Of a DNA stretch of 64,000 nt, positions 45,333 to 54,890 are shown one piece after another. Position numbers and translations under genes: made by a program. This DNA comes from Deltaproteobacteria bacterium (GTDB lineage Bacteria; Myxococcota; Myxococcia; Myxococcales; Anaeromyxobacteraceae). Within the stretch, counting starts at the first letter, position 1; the number at the start of each line of letters is the position of its first letter. The notes beneath the pieces were generated by a model. It made no database searches, was not told the DNA's origin, and was given only the letters and a program-made list of their open reading frames with translations. Where the stretch lies: the NCBI GenBank assembly GCA_016214955.1, contig JACRMN010000012.1:496001-560000 (forward strand). The letters run 5' to 3'.

Positions 45333-46870
45333 GCGCTGGCCGCCTCCGCGGGCGACGGCGCCCGCTCCTCTGCGGCCGCCGGCAGCCGCACGGTGAAGGT
45401 CGTGCCCCGCCCGGGCTGGCTCTGGCAGGCGATGGTGCCGCCGTGCTCCCGGATCACCTGCTGCGTGTAGGCCAGCCCCAGCCCCGTGCCCCGCTCCCGG
45501 GTGGAGAAGAAGGGGTCGAAGATGCGCGGCAGCGCCTCGGCCGGGATGCCGCTGCCCGTGTCGGCCACCTCGGCCTCCACGCCGCCGGGCGCGGCGCGGG
45601 TGCGGAGCCACACGGTGCCGCCGCCGGGCATGGCCTCGCGGCTGTTGCGCAGGAGGTTGAGGAAGGCGGCCCGGAGCTGCCCCTCGTCGGCCCGCACCGC
45701 CGGCAGGCCGGGCGCCAGCTCCAGCCTCACCTCGACCCCGGCCCCCGAGAGCTCCGGCCGCAGGAAGTCGGCCAGCACCGCCAGGATCTCGTTCAGGTCC
45801 TCGCGGCCCAGCACCGGCCGGGGCAGGCGCGCGAAGCGCAGGTACTCCTCGGTGACGGCGTGGAGCCGGTCCACCTCGCGGCCGATGGCGGCCACGAGCT
45901 GCCGCTGCTCCCCGGAGACGCCTGGCGCCTCGGCCAGCTCCTCGGCCAGGAGCTCGGCGTTGAGGCCAATGGCGTTGAGGGGGTTGCGGATCTCGTGGGT
46001 GATCTGCGCCGAGATCCGGCCCACCGCCGCCAGCCGCTCGGCCCGGAGCAGCTCGCGCCGCTGCTGGTCCAGGGAGGCGGCCATGGCGTTGAACTCGCGC
46101 GCCAGCATGCCGATCTCGTCGTTGGAGCGGACCTCGACCTCGCGGGAGAGATCGCCGGCAGCCACCGCCTTCACCCCCTCGGTGAGGGTGCGGATGGGCA
46201 GGAGCAGCCGCTGGGCCACCACCGCCGCGCCCACGCCCACCGCCGCCGCCAGCAGGGCGTAGATGACGATCAGGGCCACGGTGCGCGACTCGGCCCGCCG
46301 CGCCGCGTGCACCCTGTCGGCCACCTGGCCGTCGAGCGCCACCTGCAGGAGCTTCACCTCCAGCGAGAGCCCCTTCTCCAGCTGGCGCAGCCCCTGGGTA
46401 CCCTGCTCCAGCGAGGCCGGCGAGGTCTCGCCCCGCTCCAGCGCGTCGAAGAGCGCCTGGGCCGCGGTGTCGTAGTCGGCCCAGCGCCTGTCGATGCCCT
46501 CGAGCCGCCCCGCCACCTCGGCCAGGAAGCGCTGGTCCCGCTCGCCGGCGAAGGCCTGGGCCCGCGCCGCCACGGCGCGCCCCTCGCCCACCTTCTCCCG
46601 GATCACCGAGGGGAAGTGGGCCCGGGCCAGCGGCAGCCAGGCGCGGCGCGCCGGGGCGTCGAGGGCGCCGGCCTCCAGCACCCGGCTCGTGACCCAGTCC
46701 TTCACGTCGATCTGGGCGGCGATGCGGGTGAGGGGCAGGTAGCCCTCGCTGAGGAGCTGCAGGTCCTTGCCCGAGGCGTGGATGCGGCTGGCGCCGAAGC
46801 CGGCGGCCAAGGCGAAGGCGGCCAGGGCGACGGCGAAGGTGAGGAAGATCTTGAAGGCGACGCTGCGCAT
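45329..46870 (-). CDS. membrane sensor histidine kinase
   Basis: 513 residues from ATG 46870. TM1 at about 5-27, a 165-residue periplasmic helical sensor with no named domain, TM2 at about 193-215, then HAMP (LLLPIRTLTEGVKAVAAGD). HisKA follows with phosphoacceptor H292 in ITHEIRNPLNA. HATPase_c has DEGQLRAAFLNLLRN, DTGSGIP and GTGLGLAYT. No receiver or cognate regulator is adjacent; an M16 peptidase is coupled downstream instead, so the partner regulator must be elsewhere. Confidence 0.92.
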   Translation of the reverse strand: MRSVAFKIFLTFAVALAAFALAAGFGASRIHASGKDLQLLSEGYLPLTRIAAQIDVKDWVTSRVLEAGALDAPARRAWLPLARAHFPSVIREKVGEGRAVAARAQAFAGERDQRFLAEVAGRLEGIDRRWADYDTAAQALFDALERGETSPASLEQGTQGLRQLEKGLSLEVKLLQVALDGQVADRVHAARRAESRTVALIVIYALLAAAVGVGAAVVAQRLLLPIRTLTEGVKAVAAGDLSREVEVRSNDEIGMLAREFNAMAASLDQQRRELLRAERLAAVGRISAQITHEIRNPLNAIGLNAELLAEELAEAPGVSGEQRQLVAAIGREVDRLHAVTEEYLRFARLPRPVLGREDLNEILAVLADFLRPELSGAGVEVRLELAPGLPAVRADEGQLRAAFLNLLRNSREAMPGGGTVWLRTRAAPGGVEAEVADTGSGIPAEALPRIFDPFFSTRERGTGLGLAYTQQVIREHGGTIACQSQPGRGTTFTVRLPAAAEERAPSPAEAASA

Positions 46871-47002
46871 CGGGGCGGCGGGGATCCTAACAGGAGCGGG
46901 GGGCCGGGGCTCGGGCGCGCGCCGGCGCCGTCCGGGGAGGGCGCGGCGCCGCGGATGGGGCGCGACCTGGCCTCGCCGGGGCCGCTGCGGCAGCATCGCG
47001 CC

Positions 47003-47479
47003 ATGGACCGCGCCACCCCGCCGCTCGCCGCCCTCTTCCTCGCGCTCCTCCTCCCCGGTTGCGCCGGGATCGGCGCGGCCGCGGTCCGGGACGACGCCGC
47101 CCTGGTGGCGCAGCTCACCGCCCAGGCGGACCGCTGGGACAGGGCCATCGTCCGCAAGGACCGCGCCGCCATCGAGGCCAACATGGCCGAGGACTTCCGC
47201 CAGATCGACGGCGCCGCCGGAGTGGAGACCGGGCGCTCCTTCGTGGACGGCCTGATGGATCCGGCGCTGCGGATCGACCCGTACCAGGTGGAGGAGCTGG
47301 AGGTCCGGCTCTACGGCGACGTCGCCCTGCTGAGCGGGCGCACCCGGATGACCGGCAGCTACCAGGGCAAGCCCTTCGAGAGCCACTACCGGTACATCGA
47401 CGTCTACGTCCGGCGCGGTGGCGCGTGGAAGATCGTCAGCGTCCAGATCACCCGGGTGCCGGAGCCGCGGCCGGGCTAG
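47003..47479 (+). CDS. NTF2-like (DUF4440/SnoaL-type) lipoprotein
   Basis: 158 residues. Signal peptide with lipobox LLLPGC; mature protein starts at the Cys near residue 20. The rest is a compact alpha+beta NTF2-like fold: LTAQADRWDRAIVRKD helix, ANMAEDFRQID, LYGDVALLSGRTRM, then YRYIDVYVRRGGAWKIVS. Such proteins bind small ligands or act as immunity or chaperone factors; no catalytic residues can be assigned. Divergent from the sensor kinase, 132 bases away. Confidence 0.8.
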   Translation: MDRATPPLAALFLALLLPGCAGIGAAAVRDDAALVAQLTAQADRWDRAIVRKDRAAIEANMAEDFRQIDGAAGVETGRSFVDGLMDPALRIDPYQVEELEVRLYGDVALLSGRTRMTGSYQGKPFESHYRYIDVYVRRGGAWKIVSVQITRVPEPRPG

Positions 47480-47651
47480 CCGCGCGCGCCTCCCCGTCCG
47501 CGCCCGTCGCCCGGCGCGTCTCCATCGTGGATGCCAGCCACGTCGCACTTCACATACGCCGGCTGATCTCGCGGAGTCGGGGGTGCGCGAGGCGCGCGGT
47601 GACCTGCGTCGCGTCTGGGCCGGGCGGCGACGACAGGGGCCGCCGGCGCTC

Positions 47652-48686
47652 TCAGGCGAGATCCGGGCGATGCGCCGCAATCGCCCCCCGGAGCGCGCCA
47701 GGGTCGTCCACTCGCAGGCCGAGGGACTGGCCGCGCCGGCGGAGGCCGAGGGGACCCGCGAGCTCGGCGGGCCCGTCGAGGTGCAGGTAGAGATTTGGGG
47801 AGCCGAGCACGGAAGCGACCGCGCAGCTGCGGTGGCGCACCGGGTCGGGTCCCGGACAGATGGTCCGGATCGATTTCAGGGGAACCCCGGCGCGCCAGCG
47901 GAGCCCGATGCGGACACGCAGAACGTCGCCCTCAAGCAAGACGGGGCGGAGCTTCAGGCCGCGAAGGTCGCCGACGAGCCAGATGACGAGCCACAGGGAC
48001 AGCGCGGTGGCGGTCCAGGCCGCGGTCACACTCCACCGCGAAAGCAGGACATGGGCGGCGAGCGTCTCGCTGGCGCCTGCGAGGAGGAGGGCACCGGCCA
48101 CCGCGCCGGCGCCGCTCGTCCGGTGGACGGTAAACGCCTGGGCTCCAGGCGGAACGTGCGGCGCGCTGCGCCACGAGAAGAAGGCCATGCCCACGAACGA
48201 CAGCTCCGTGATGAGGGCGTCGAGCCCCCGGTGCTGGCCGACTCGCTGCCGCACCGCCTCGCGCGCCAGATCCTCCCACGGGAGGTCGCTGCCTCTCGCG
48301 CGGAGCGCGCTGCGGGCACGGAGCACCACGTGACCGATCCAGACGAGGAGGCCCAGCTCTGCGAGCGGCACGACCACTCGCGCGGGGCGCGCGAATCCCG
48401 CGGCTTCCCCTGGGGGCAGGAGTCGCGCGGCGATGAAGAGTCCCGCCGAGACGATTGCGAGGAGCGACCCCGACGCAATCCGTCGGGTGCGAACGAGCGT
48501 CACCCATGCGAGGGCCGCGCCGGTGAGCGTGAGGTCGAGCACTACGGCGGTCGAGAAGAGCGAGGGACGCGTACGAAAGGCTGCCGACGCCACCACCGCA
48601 CGAGACGTGAGCAGGATGGCAGCAGCCCCCAGCGCGAAGGCGATCCAGGGGTGCTCACGACGGTTAGCGGTGACGGTGGTTCGCAC
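47652..48686 (-). CDS. integral membrane protein of unknown function
   Basis: 344 residues. About seven hydrophobic segments, at roughly 15-33, 45-64, 74-92, 105-123, 155-172, 188-208 and 220-240. A cytosolic PH-like beta segment follows at the end (LLEGDVLRVRIGLRW; SPNLYLHLDGPAEL). No conserved functional motif. Stands alone; codon use slightly less GC-biased than neighbours. Confidence 0.7.
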   Translation of the reverse strand: MRTTVTANRREHPWIAFALGAAAILLTSRAVVASAAFRTRPSLFSTAVVLDLTLTGAALAWVTLVRTRRIASGSLLAIVSAGLFIAARLLPPGEAAGFARPARVVVPLAELGLLVWIGHVVLRARSALRARGSDLPWEDLAREAVRQRVGQHRGLDALITELSFVGMAFFSWRSAPHVPPGAQAFTVHRTSGAGAVAGALLLAGASETLAAHVLLSRWSVTAAWTATALSLWLVIWLVGDLRGLKLRPVLLEGDVLRVRIGLRWRAGVPLKSIRTICPGPDPVRHRSCAVASVLGSPNLYLHLDGPAELAGPLGLRRRGQSLGLRVDDPGALRGAIAAHRPDLA

Positions 48687-49257
48687 TTGGAGAGCATAGC
48701 GCTGTCAGGGGGACAAGGCTTCCAACCCGCCCTTCAAGTCCGATGAGGTCTCCTGGGTCAAACTCCACCGTCACTGATTCAGCCCGCCCGCTCCCAAGTC
48801 AGGATGTAGACCGAGCTCTTCCCCGTGGTCGCGCTCTTCATCGGTGCCGAGCGGAGCACCAATCGGTTCCCGTCGACCGAGCCTCATGACGGCAGCCTTA
48901 ACGCACGAGGCCAGTGAGCAGCGCCACCAGCCTGTCGGCGAGGAGCGCGTTGTTGGCCATGGCCGGCGCGTGTGCCCCATCGTGAACTCCCCGACCCCGA
49001 CCCCGACCCCGACCCCGCCCCCGACCCCGGCCTCGACCTCGACCCCGACCTCGACCCGACCCCGCCCCCGACCTCGACCCGACCCCGCCCCCGACCTCGA
49101 CCCCGACCTCGACCCCGACCTCGACCTCGACCCCGACCAGTTCGGCTGTCCGACCACTTCGGCTTGCCACGGGGAATGGGCAGGTCTAGCCTCTCGGTTT
49201 CGCTCTTCGACCCGCAGCCCCTCCACCCCGACCCTTCATTCCACCCGGAGCCCATCC
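48687..49257. other. 571-bp gap with simple repeat and a possible gene remnant
   Basis: No complete gene. The middle holds the GACCCC repeat listed separately. On the minus strand, before 48990, one frame ends in APAMANNALLADRLVALLTG then a stop at 48898. It looks like a protein C-terminus that runs into the repeat, possibly a decayed gene. Confidence 0.4.
48979..49139. repeat. imperfect GACCCC/GACCTC simple-sequence repeat
   Basis: About 160 bp of units CCGACC and CTCGAC with occasional CGCCCC. The minus strand gives long Arg-Gly or Val-Glu repeats in different frames, so it is not coding in a meaningful way. It looks like a slippage-prone tract of hexamers and could expand or contract between strains. 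Confidence 0.85.
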
Positions 49258-50079
49258 ATGACCGGCCTCGCCGTCGTCGTCGCAGTCGCCGCCATCCTGG
49301 CGGCCATCGCCATGTGGAGCGCCTCGCGCAAGGCGAGCGCCGCCGCGGCCGCGGCCCAGGCCGAGAAGGGGCGCCTGGAGCAGGCGGCCGAGGAGGCCAC
49401 CCGCGCCGCCAACGAGTCGCGCACCGAGGCCAAGGCGCGGCGCGAGGAGGCGCAGGCGGCCCGGTCCGAGCTGGCCGTGGCCAAGAAGAAGGCCTTCGAG
49501 CAGCTGGAGGCGCAGAAGCGGGCCGGTGGCGCCACGGCGCTGCGCGAGGAGGTGGACAAGCTCAGCACCCGCCTCGCCGAGTCGCGGGCCGAGGCCCAGG
49601 CGGCCGCCGACCGTGCCCGGTCGCTGGAGGCGCAGCTGGAGAAGCAGGCCAGGGAGCTGGAGCGGCTCAGGGCCGCCGCCGAGCGCCAGGCCGCCGCCCC
49701 ACCCCCGCCCCCTGCCCCGGTGGCCGCCGCGCCGGCCGCCCCCGCCGCCGCCGGCGACGACAGGTTGGCAGCCGAGAAGGACCGTGCCGACAAGGCCGAG
49801 CAGAAGCTCACCGAGGTGCGCAAGAAGGCGGCCGAGATGGAGCGCGACCTGAAGGCGGTGCGCGGCCGGCTCGAGACCGAGAAGCGGGTCTACACGGTGC
49901 AGAAGGGGGAGCTGGAGCTGGCGCAGGACCGGTACGCCGAGCTCAAGCGGCGCAACGACGCCCTCCGCAAGGAGCACGAGGAGCTGATCGAGGCGGTGCG
50001 CCAGGCGGCGCGCGAGGAGGCGGCCCGCTCCCAGCCCAGGCCCGACGCCCCCGCCCCCGGCGGCGAGACGCCGGCCTAG
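49258..50079 (+). CDS. membrane-anchored coiled-coil protein
   Basis: 273 residues. One N-terminal membrane helix (LAVVVAVAAILAAIAMWS), then nearly continuous coiled coil rich in Ala, Glu, Lys and Arg (two blocks, about 30-145 and 172-255) broken by a Pro/Ala linker (PPPPPAPVAAAPAAPAAA). It ends in a short acidic-Pro tail. Probably a structural or scaffolding protein; no enzyme motif. ATG 49258 follows GGAG; the frame is open through the upstream repeat, which is not coding. Confidence 0.75.
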   Translation: MTGLAVVVAVAAILAAIAMWSASRKASAAAAAAQAEKGRLEQAAEEATRAANESRTEAKARREEAQAARSELAVAKKKAFEQLEAQKRAGGATALREEVDKLSTRLAESRAEAQAAADRARSLEAQLEKQARELERLRAAAERQAAAPPPPPAPVAAAPAAPAAAGDDRLAAEKDRADKAEQKLTEVRKKAAEMERDLKAVRGRLETEKRVYTVQKGELELAQDRYAELKRRNDALRKEHEELIEAVRQAAREEAARSQPRPDAPAPGGETPA

Positions 50080-50102
50080 CCGTTCCGGGCGGGGCGGCAC
50101 GC

Positions 50103-50723
50103 CTACCGGGCGTTGAGCAGCAGCTTGAAGAGCGAGGCCAGGTCGCGGAAGGCGCCCAGCACGTCGCCGGCCGCGAGGCTGCGGGCCTCGGCGGCCGGCC
50201 AGGCCACGCCCAGGTCCACGCCGGCGGTGGCCATCTGCTCGGCCTGCTCGGTCCAGAAGGCGGCCGAGTGGGCCGGCGCGATCTCCGGGAGCTCGTCGTG
50301 GTTCCAGCCCTCGTAGCTGCGCAGCTTGCGGAAGGGCTTGCCCTTGCGGGAGAGGTTGAGCGCCTCCCGCTGCAGCGCGCGCTGCAGGGCACCGCCGCGG
50401 TCGGCCGAGGCCCGCGCCGCCACCCGGGCGTGCAGGTCGCGGGCGGTGACGGCCAGGAGGAGGTGGGGGACGGTCTTGTAGGCCTTCTCGCTCGCCGAGA
50501 AGGCAACGTGGAGCTCGCCCGGCGGGACGCCCTTGCGCCGCTGCACCTTGCCCAGGTGGACGTGGAGGGGAACGCCGGCGACGCGGGAGAGGCCGCCCAC
50601 CAGGGCCGCGCCCAGCACCTGCAGGCGCGGCGCCAGCCGGGCCTCCAGCGCCGCGGAGCGCGCCTCGGCGTCCTCGACCGCGAAGACCTCGAACTCGTCG
50701 GGACCGATGCCGAGCCCCGCCAT
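50103..50723 (-). CDS. DUF1054/UPF0637-like protein
   Basis: 206 residues. The central part VHLGKVQRRKGVPPGELHVAF and YKTVPHLLLAV corresponds to the conserved core of DUF1054 (as in the Bacillus YktB protein), where HxxxHxRR and PHF-like segments occur. Function of the family is unknown. ATG 50723 follows GAGGGGTG and gives the expected start. The long reading frame upstream is antisense to the WYL genes. Confidence 0.7.
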   Translation of the reverse strand: MAGLGIGPDEFEVFAVEDAEARSAALEARLAPRLQVLGAALVGGLSRVAGVPLHVHLGKVQRRKGVPPGELHVAFSASEKAYKTVPHLLLAVTARDLHARVAARASADRGGALQRALQREALNLSRKGKPFRKLRSYEGWNHDELPEIAPAHSAAFWTEQAEQMATAGVDLGVAWPAAEARSLAAGDVLGAFRDLASLFKLLLNAR

Positions 50724-50807
50724 GGGCACCCCTCGCGAACGCGATCGGGGAATCCTAGCACGGGGCCGGATGGCCTGATATTCCATCCGCAGCGGGGGTA
50801 GTGGACC

Positions 50808-51821
50808 ATGCAGAAGGCGCAGCGCCTCCTCGATCTGGCGGCCCTCTTGCTGCGGGCGCCCGAGCCGGTGTCCTGGCGCGAGATCCAGGAGCAGTTCCGG
50901 GAGGACTACGGCGGCTCCGAGGAGGCCGCCATCCGCAAGTTCGAGCGGGACAAGGCCGAGCTCCTCGAGCTCGGCATCCCGGTGCGCTACCTGGCCGGCG
51001 ACGAGGACCTGGCCGCCGGGTACCTCGTCGACAAGGACGACTTCTACCTCCCCGACCTGCGGCTCCCCCCGGAGGACCTGGCCCTGCTCTACCTGGCCGG
51101 CTCGGCGGCCCTGGCCGGCGGCGCCTTCCCCTACGCGCGCGACCTGATGCACGCCATGAGCAAGCTCTCCTTCGCCGCCCGCGCCGCCGGCGCCTCCGAG
51201 GTGGCCGCCGCCACCGCCCAGCGCCTCTCCCGCGGCCCGGAGGAGCAGGAGGCCCGGCCGGCGGTGGCCGGATGGCTGGAGCAGCTCTCCCACGCGGTGG
51301 CCGCCAGGAAGCGGGTGCAGCTCACCTACGCCGGCGCCGAGCGGCGCGAGGTCACCACCCGCGAGGTGGAGCCCTACGGCCTCTACCAGAAGGGCGGGGC
51401 CTGGTTCCTGGTGGGCCACTGCCTGCTGCGCAAGGCGCTTCGCACCTTCCACCTGGGCCGGGTCCGTTCGCTCACCGTGAACGGGGCGGCGCCGCGCACG
51501 CCCGACTTCCCGTCCCGGAAGGACTTCAGCCTCGCCGAGCACGCCACCCGCGAGCCCTGGGAGTACCGCAACCACGCCCCGCTCACCTGCAAGGTGCGGC
51601 TCGATCCGCCGGTGCCGCCCGAGACCGTGGCCTCCTTCGGCCCGCGGGCCCGCGTCCGCGAGCAGGACGGCTCCACGCTGGTGGAGCTCACCGCCACCAA
51701 CGGCGCGGCGCTGGTGCGCCACGTGCTCTCGCTGGACCGGGCCGAGATCCTGGCCCCGCGGCCGCTGCGCGACGAGGCCCGCTCGGTGCTGGCGCGCCTG
51801 GCGCGGAAGGTCTCGGCGTGA
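50808..51821 (+). CDS. WYL-domain transcriptional regulator (PafB-like)
   Basis: 337 residues. N-terminal winged HTH (LDLAALLLRAPEPVSWREIQ, then AAIRKFERDKAELLELG), a linker, then the WYL domain with VQLTYAGAERREV, EPYGLYQKGGAWFLVG and LGRVRSL. WYL domains sense nucleic-acid or nucleotide ligands. Together with the overlapping next gene it forms a pair like PafB-PafC, which in Actinobacteria activates DNA-damage genes. Confidence 0.85.
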   Translation: MQKAQRLLDLAALLLRAPEPVSWREIQEQFREDYGGSEEAAIRKFERDKAELLELGIPVRYLAGDEDLAAGYLVDKDDFYLPDLRLPPEDLALLYLAGSAALAGGAFPYARDLMHAMSKLSFAARAAGASEVAAATAQRLSRGPEEQEARPAVAGWLEQLSHAVAARKRVQLTYAGAERREVTTREVEPYGLYQKGGAWFLVGHCLLRKALRTFHLGRVRSLTVNGAAPRTPDFPSRKDFSLAEHATREPWEYRNHAPLTCKVRLDPPVPPETVASFGPRARVREQDGSTLVELTATNGAALVRHVLSLDRAEILAPRPLRDEARSVLARLARKVSA

Positions 51822-52798
51822 CCCGCGCCCGCAGGCCCCGCCCCGCCGCCGAGGGGCCGCCGCCGGCCAAGGCCGAGTCCCGCGACCGGCTGCGACGGGT
51901 GCTCTTCCTCGTGCCCTACGCCGTGCGCCACCCCGGCATCCCGGTGAAGGAGCTGGCGCGGCGCTGCGGCGTCACCGAGAAGGAGCTGCTCGACGACCTC
52001 GACTTCCTGCTGGGCGTGGGCTGCCCGCCCTTCGCCCCCGACGACTTCCTCGACCTCTACGTCGAGGGGGACCGGGTGTTCGTGGCCCTGCACCAGAGCT
52101 TCTCCCGCCCGCCGCGCTTCACCGAGGGTGAGGCAGCGGCGCTGGCGGCCGCGGCCCGGGCCCTGGGCGGCGAGGGGGTGGAGCGGGCGGTCCAGGCGCT
52201 GCGCGAGTCGGTGCCGCGCGACCGCCGCGACTCCTTCGACGAGCTCGCCGGCCGGATCTACGCCGGGTCCCCGCCGGCCCGCGGCTCGGTGCTGGGCCGC
52301 ATCCAGCGGGCCATCGCCGAGCGGCGCGCGCTGCGGCTCGTCTACTACACGGCCTCGCGCCAGGCCGAGGGCGAGCGCGTGGTGCGGCCCTACACCCTCG
52401 CCAGCCGGCTGGGTCACTGGTACCTGTGGGGCCACGATCACAAGCGCGGTCAGGCGGTGGCCTTCCGCGTGGACCGCATCCGCGAGTGCGCCCTCACCGA
52501 CGAGCGCTTCGATCCGCCGGCCGACCCCGACCTGCCCTCGCGCCTCTTCTCCGAGCCCTCGGGGGAGCCGGTGCGCGTCCGGCTCGGGCCGGGCGCCCTG
52601 GCCTGGGCCCGGGAGCGCCCCGGCGTGCGCATCCTGCAGGAGGGGCCCAGGGGCGGTGTGGTGGAGGTGGCCGGCGTGGACGACGCCTGGGCCACGCGCT
52701 TCGCGCTCTCCTTCTCCGGGGACGCCGAGGTGGTGGCGCCGGCCTCGGCGCGGCGCCACTTCGCCGAGGCGGTGCGCCGGGCGCTGGAGCGATACTGA
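51818..52798 (+). CDS. WYL-domain transcriptional regulator (PafC-like)
   Basis: 326 residues from a GTG that overlaps the preceding stop (GTGA). HTH (VKELARRCGVTEKELLDDLDF), then WYL domain with LRLVYYTASRQAEGE, RPYTLASRLGHWYLWG and FRVDRIREC. It ends in the WCX-type extension. It is coupled to the first WYL gene, so they probably act as a heterodimer; a PafBC-like role is inferred from this arrangement. Confidence 0.85.
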   Translation: MTRARRPRPAAEGPPPAKAESRDRLRRVLFLVPYAVRHPGIPVKELARRCGVTEKELLDDLDFLLGVGCPPFAPDDFLDLYVEGDRVFVALHQSFSRPPRFTEGEAAALAAAARALGGEGVERAVQALRESVPRDRRDSFDELAGRIYAGSPPARGSVLGRIQRAIAERRALRLVYYTASRQAEGERVVRPYTLASRLGHWYLWGHDHKRGQAVAFRVDRIRECALTDERFDPPADPDLPSRLFSEPSGEPVRVRLGPGALAWARERPGVRILQEGPRGGVVEVAGVDDAWATRFALSFSGDAEVVAPASARRHFAEAVRRALERY

Positions 52799-52920
52799 CC
52801 GCGCGCGCCCGGCGGTGCGTTTCCGGATGGGTCTGCGCCAATCGGCGGATGGCGGGTCCGCGGCATCTCCGCCAGAGTCCAGAAGACGTTCCCGTGCGGG
52901 CGGGCGCGAGAGGGCAGGGG

Positions 52921-54297
52921 ATGGACGCACGGCTCCGGAACAGCATCGTGTTGCGCCTGGCGCTGCTGGCGCTCGGTCTCGCCACCCTGGCGGGCCTGGG
53001 CGTGTTCGCCTACCAGAAGGGCCAGACCGACGACCAGGTGGTGTCGCTGGCCCTGGCCGAGTCGGAGGGGCTGGTGAGCCACGTCGGCACCCTGGCGACG
53101 GCCGGCCCCACCGACTACGCGCGCCGGGCGGTGGCCGACCACCTGCTGGCCGAGCACGTGGCCAAGGGCCACTTCGTGGTCATCGAGCTCTACGACCTCC
53201 AGCGCCGCAAGATGGTGGAGGCGCAGCACCCCGAGTTCCTGGAGCTCAAGCGGGTGGTGGACCGCCACCCCCACCTCTCCCTGCTGGGCGAGGAGCTGGC
53301 CCACCTGCGGCTCTCGGTGGCCGGCGAGGAGTTCGTGCAGGTGTTCGCGCCGCTGCGCGACGACGGCAAGGTCATCGCCTGGTTCGAGGGGGTCTACCGC
53401 ATCGAGCCGGCGGCGCTGCGCTCGATGCGCCTGGGGATGGCGCTCTCGGTGGGGCTGGTGGCCCTCGCCATCCTGGCCGCCGCCGTGGCGCTCTACCCGC
53501 TCATCCTGCGGCTCAACCGGCACGCCCTGCAGGCCACCGACGACCTGGCGGTGGCCAACCTGGGCATGCTCGCGGCGCTGGGCAGCGCCGTGGCCATGCG
53601 CGACCGCGGCACCAACAGCCACAACTTCCGGGTCACCCTCTACGCCATCCGGCTGGCCGAGGCGGTGGGGCTGCCGGCCTGGCGCATCCAGGGGCTGGTG
53701 AAGGGCGCCTTCCTCCACGACGTGGGCAAGATCGGCATCGCCGACGCCATCCTCCACAAGGCCGGCCCGCTGACCGACGGCGAGGTGGCCCGGATGCGCA
53801 GCCACGTCCACCACGGCGTGGAGATCGTGCGGCCCTACGAGTGGCTGCAGGACGCGCTCCCGGTGGTGCGCAGCCACCACGAGAGGTACGACGGCACCGG
53901 TTATCCCGAGGGGCTGCGCGGCGGCGACATCCCGGTGGAGGCACGGATCTTCACGCTGGTGGACGTCTTCGACGCCCTCACCAGCCGCCGCGCCTACAAG
54001 GAGCCGGCCTCGCTGGAGGAGGCGCTGCGCCTGCTGGCCGAGGGGCGCGGCAGCCACTTCGATCCCCGCCTCCACGACACCTTCCGCTCCATCGCGCCCG
54101 GGCTCTACCAGACGGTGTACCTGGTCGACGAGCGCACGCTGGTGCGGACCCTGGACGCCGAGCTGGCCCGCTACTTCCGCACCCAGACCCACCGCCGCCC
54201 TCCTCCGCCGCCGCCCGGCGAGCCCCGGTCGGGCGAGCCGCTCGAGCAGCTCGACTACCTCAGCGGCTCCTGGCCCCTGGCGGGCGACTCGCGCTGA
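52921..54297 (+). CDS. membrane HD-GYP c-di-GMP phosphodiesterase
   Basis: 458 residues. TM1 at about 9-30, a periplasmic sensor region of about 145 residues with no named domain, TM2 near 180-200, then the HD-GYP domain: H266-D267 in HDVGKIG, HHERYDGTGYP with G327-Y328-P329, and DVFDALTSRRAYK. These enzymes hydrolyse cyclic di-GMP using two or three metals. ATG 52921 follows GGGCAGGGG. The C-terminal tail after 430 is Pro-rich. A single-domain response regulator follows 212 bases later. Confidence 0.92.
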   Translation: MDARLRNSIVLRLALLALGLATLAGLGVFAYQKGQTDDQVVSLALAESEGLVSHVGTLATAGPTDYARRAVADHLLAEHVAKGHFVVIELYDLQRRKMVEAQHPEFLELKRVVDRHPHLSLLGEELAHLRLSVAGEEFVQVFAPLRDDGKVIAWFEGVYRIEPAALRSMRLGMALSVGLVALAILAAAVALYPLILRLNRHALQATDDLAVANLGMLAALGSAVAMRDRGTNSHNFRVTLYAIRLAEAVGLPAWRIQGLVKGAFLHDVGKIGIADAILHKAGPLTDGEVARMRSHVHHGVEIVRPYEWLQDALPVVRSHHERYDGTGYPEGLRGGDIPVEARIFTLVDVFDALTSRRAYKEPASLEEALRLLAEGRGSHFDPRLHDTFRSIAPGLYQTVYLVDERTLVRTLDAELARYFRTQTHRRPPPPPPGEPRSGEPLEQLDYLSGSWPLAGDSR

Positions 54298-54509
54298 TCC
54301 GGGCTCTGCCGATTCCGCCGCAGCACCTCGCGGAGCGGGTTGCCCGCGCCCCGGGGTCCCCGATCCCGGGGGCGCTTCTCCTGGGAATTCTGGCGGAACC
54401 CGGGGCCTCCTCCACCCGCTTCGGAGTCGGAAGAACTTGCCCGAATATCGGCCCCCCGCCCCCGGCACGCGCGACGCAATGGACCGTCGCGGGGGAACCG
54501 AGGGGAAAG

Positions 54510-54881
54510 ATGGCTCGCGTACTCATCGTGGACGACACCGACATTGTGCGTAAGGCCCTGGAGCTTGCGGTCCGCAAGATGGGGCACGACGCCGAGAGCA
54601 CATCCGACGCCAAGGTAGCCCTGGAGCTGGCGCGGCTGCACCTCCCGGATCTGGCGCTGCTCGACTACCGGATGCCGGGCATGGACGGCGCCACCCTGCT
54701 GGGCGAGATGCGGAAGGAGCTGGGCAGCCGCTGTCCCAAGGTGCTCTTCGTCTCCGCCACGCCGCCCGACGAGGTGCGGGCCAAGGCCGAGAGCGCCGGC
54801 GCCCGGCCGGTGGGCTACGTGAAGAAGCCCTTCCACCTGGACGACCTCTCGAAGCTGGTGGCCGAGGCGCTGGCGGCGTAG
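54510..54881 (+). CDS. single-domain response regulator
   Basis: 123 residues, receiver domain only. Acidic pocket D8-D9 in VDDTD, phosphoacceptor D52 in LLDYRMPGMDG, T/S in VSATPP, K in VKKPF. No output domain, so it signals by phosphotransfer or protein contact (CheY/Spo0F-like). The preceding 212-bp gap holds no gene; AGGGG is the ribosome site. It converges with the Sco1 gene. Confidence 0.9.
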   Translation: MARVLIVDDTDIVRKALELAVRKMGHDAESTSDAKVALELARLHLPDLALLDYRMPGMDGATLLGEMRKELGSRCPKVLFVSATPPDEVRAKAESAGARPVGYVKKPFHLDDLSKLVAEALAA

Positions 54882-54890
54882 CCCGCGCGG

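Noticed and set aside
48979-49139. CRISPR array
   Set aside because: Units are about six bases and imperfect, with no spacers; no Cas genes in the window.
48898-49170. Gene for an Arg-Gly-repeat protein
   Set aside because: The repeat frame comes from the simple-sequence DNA; only the last 28 codons look protein-like.
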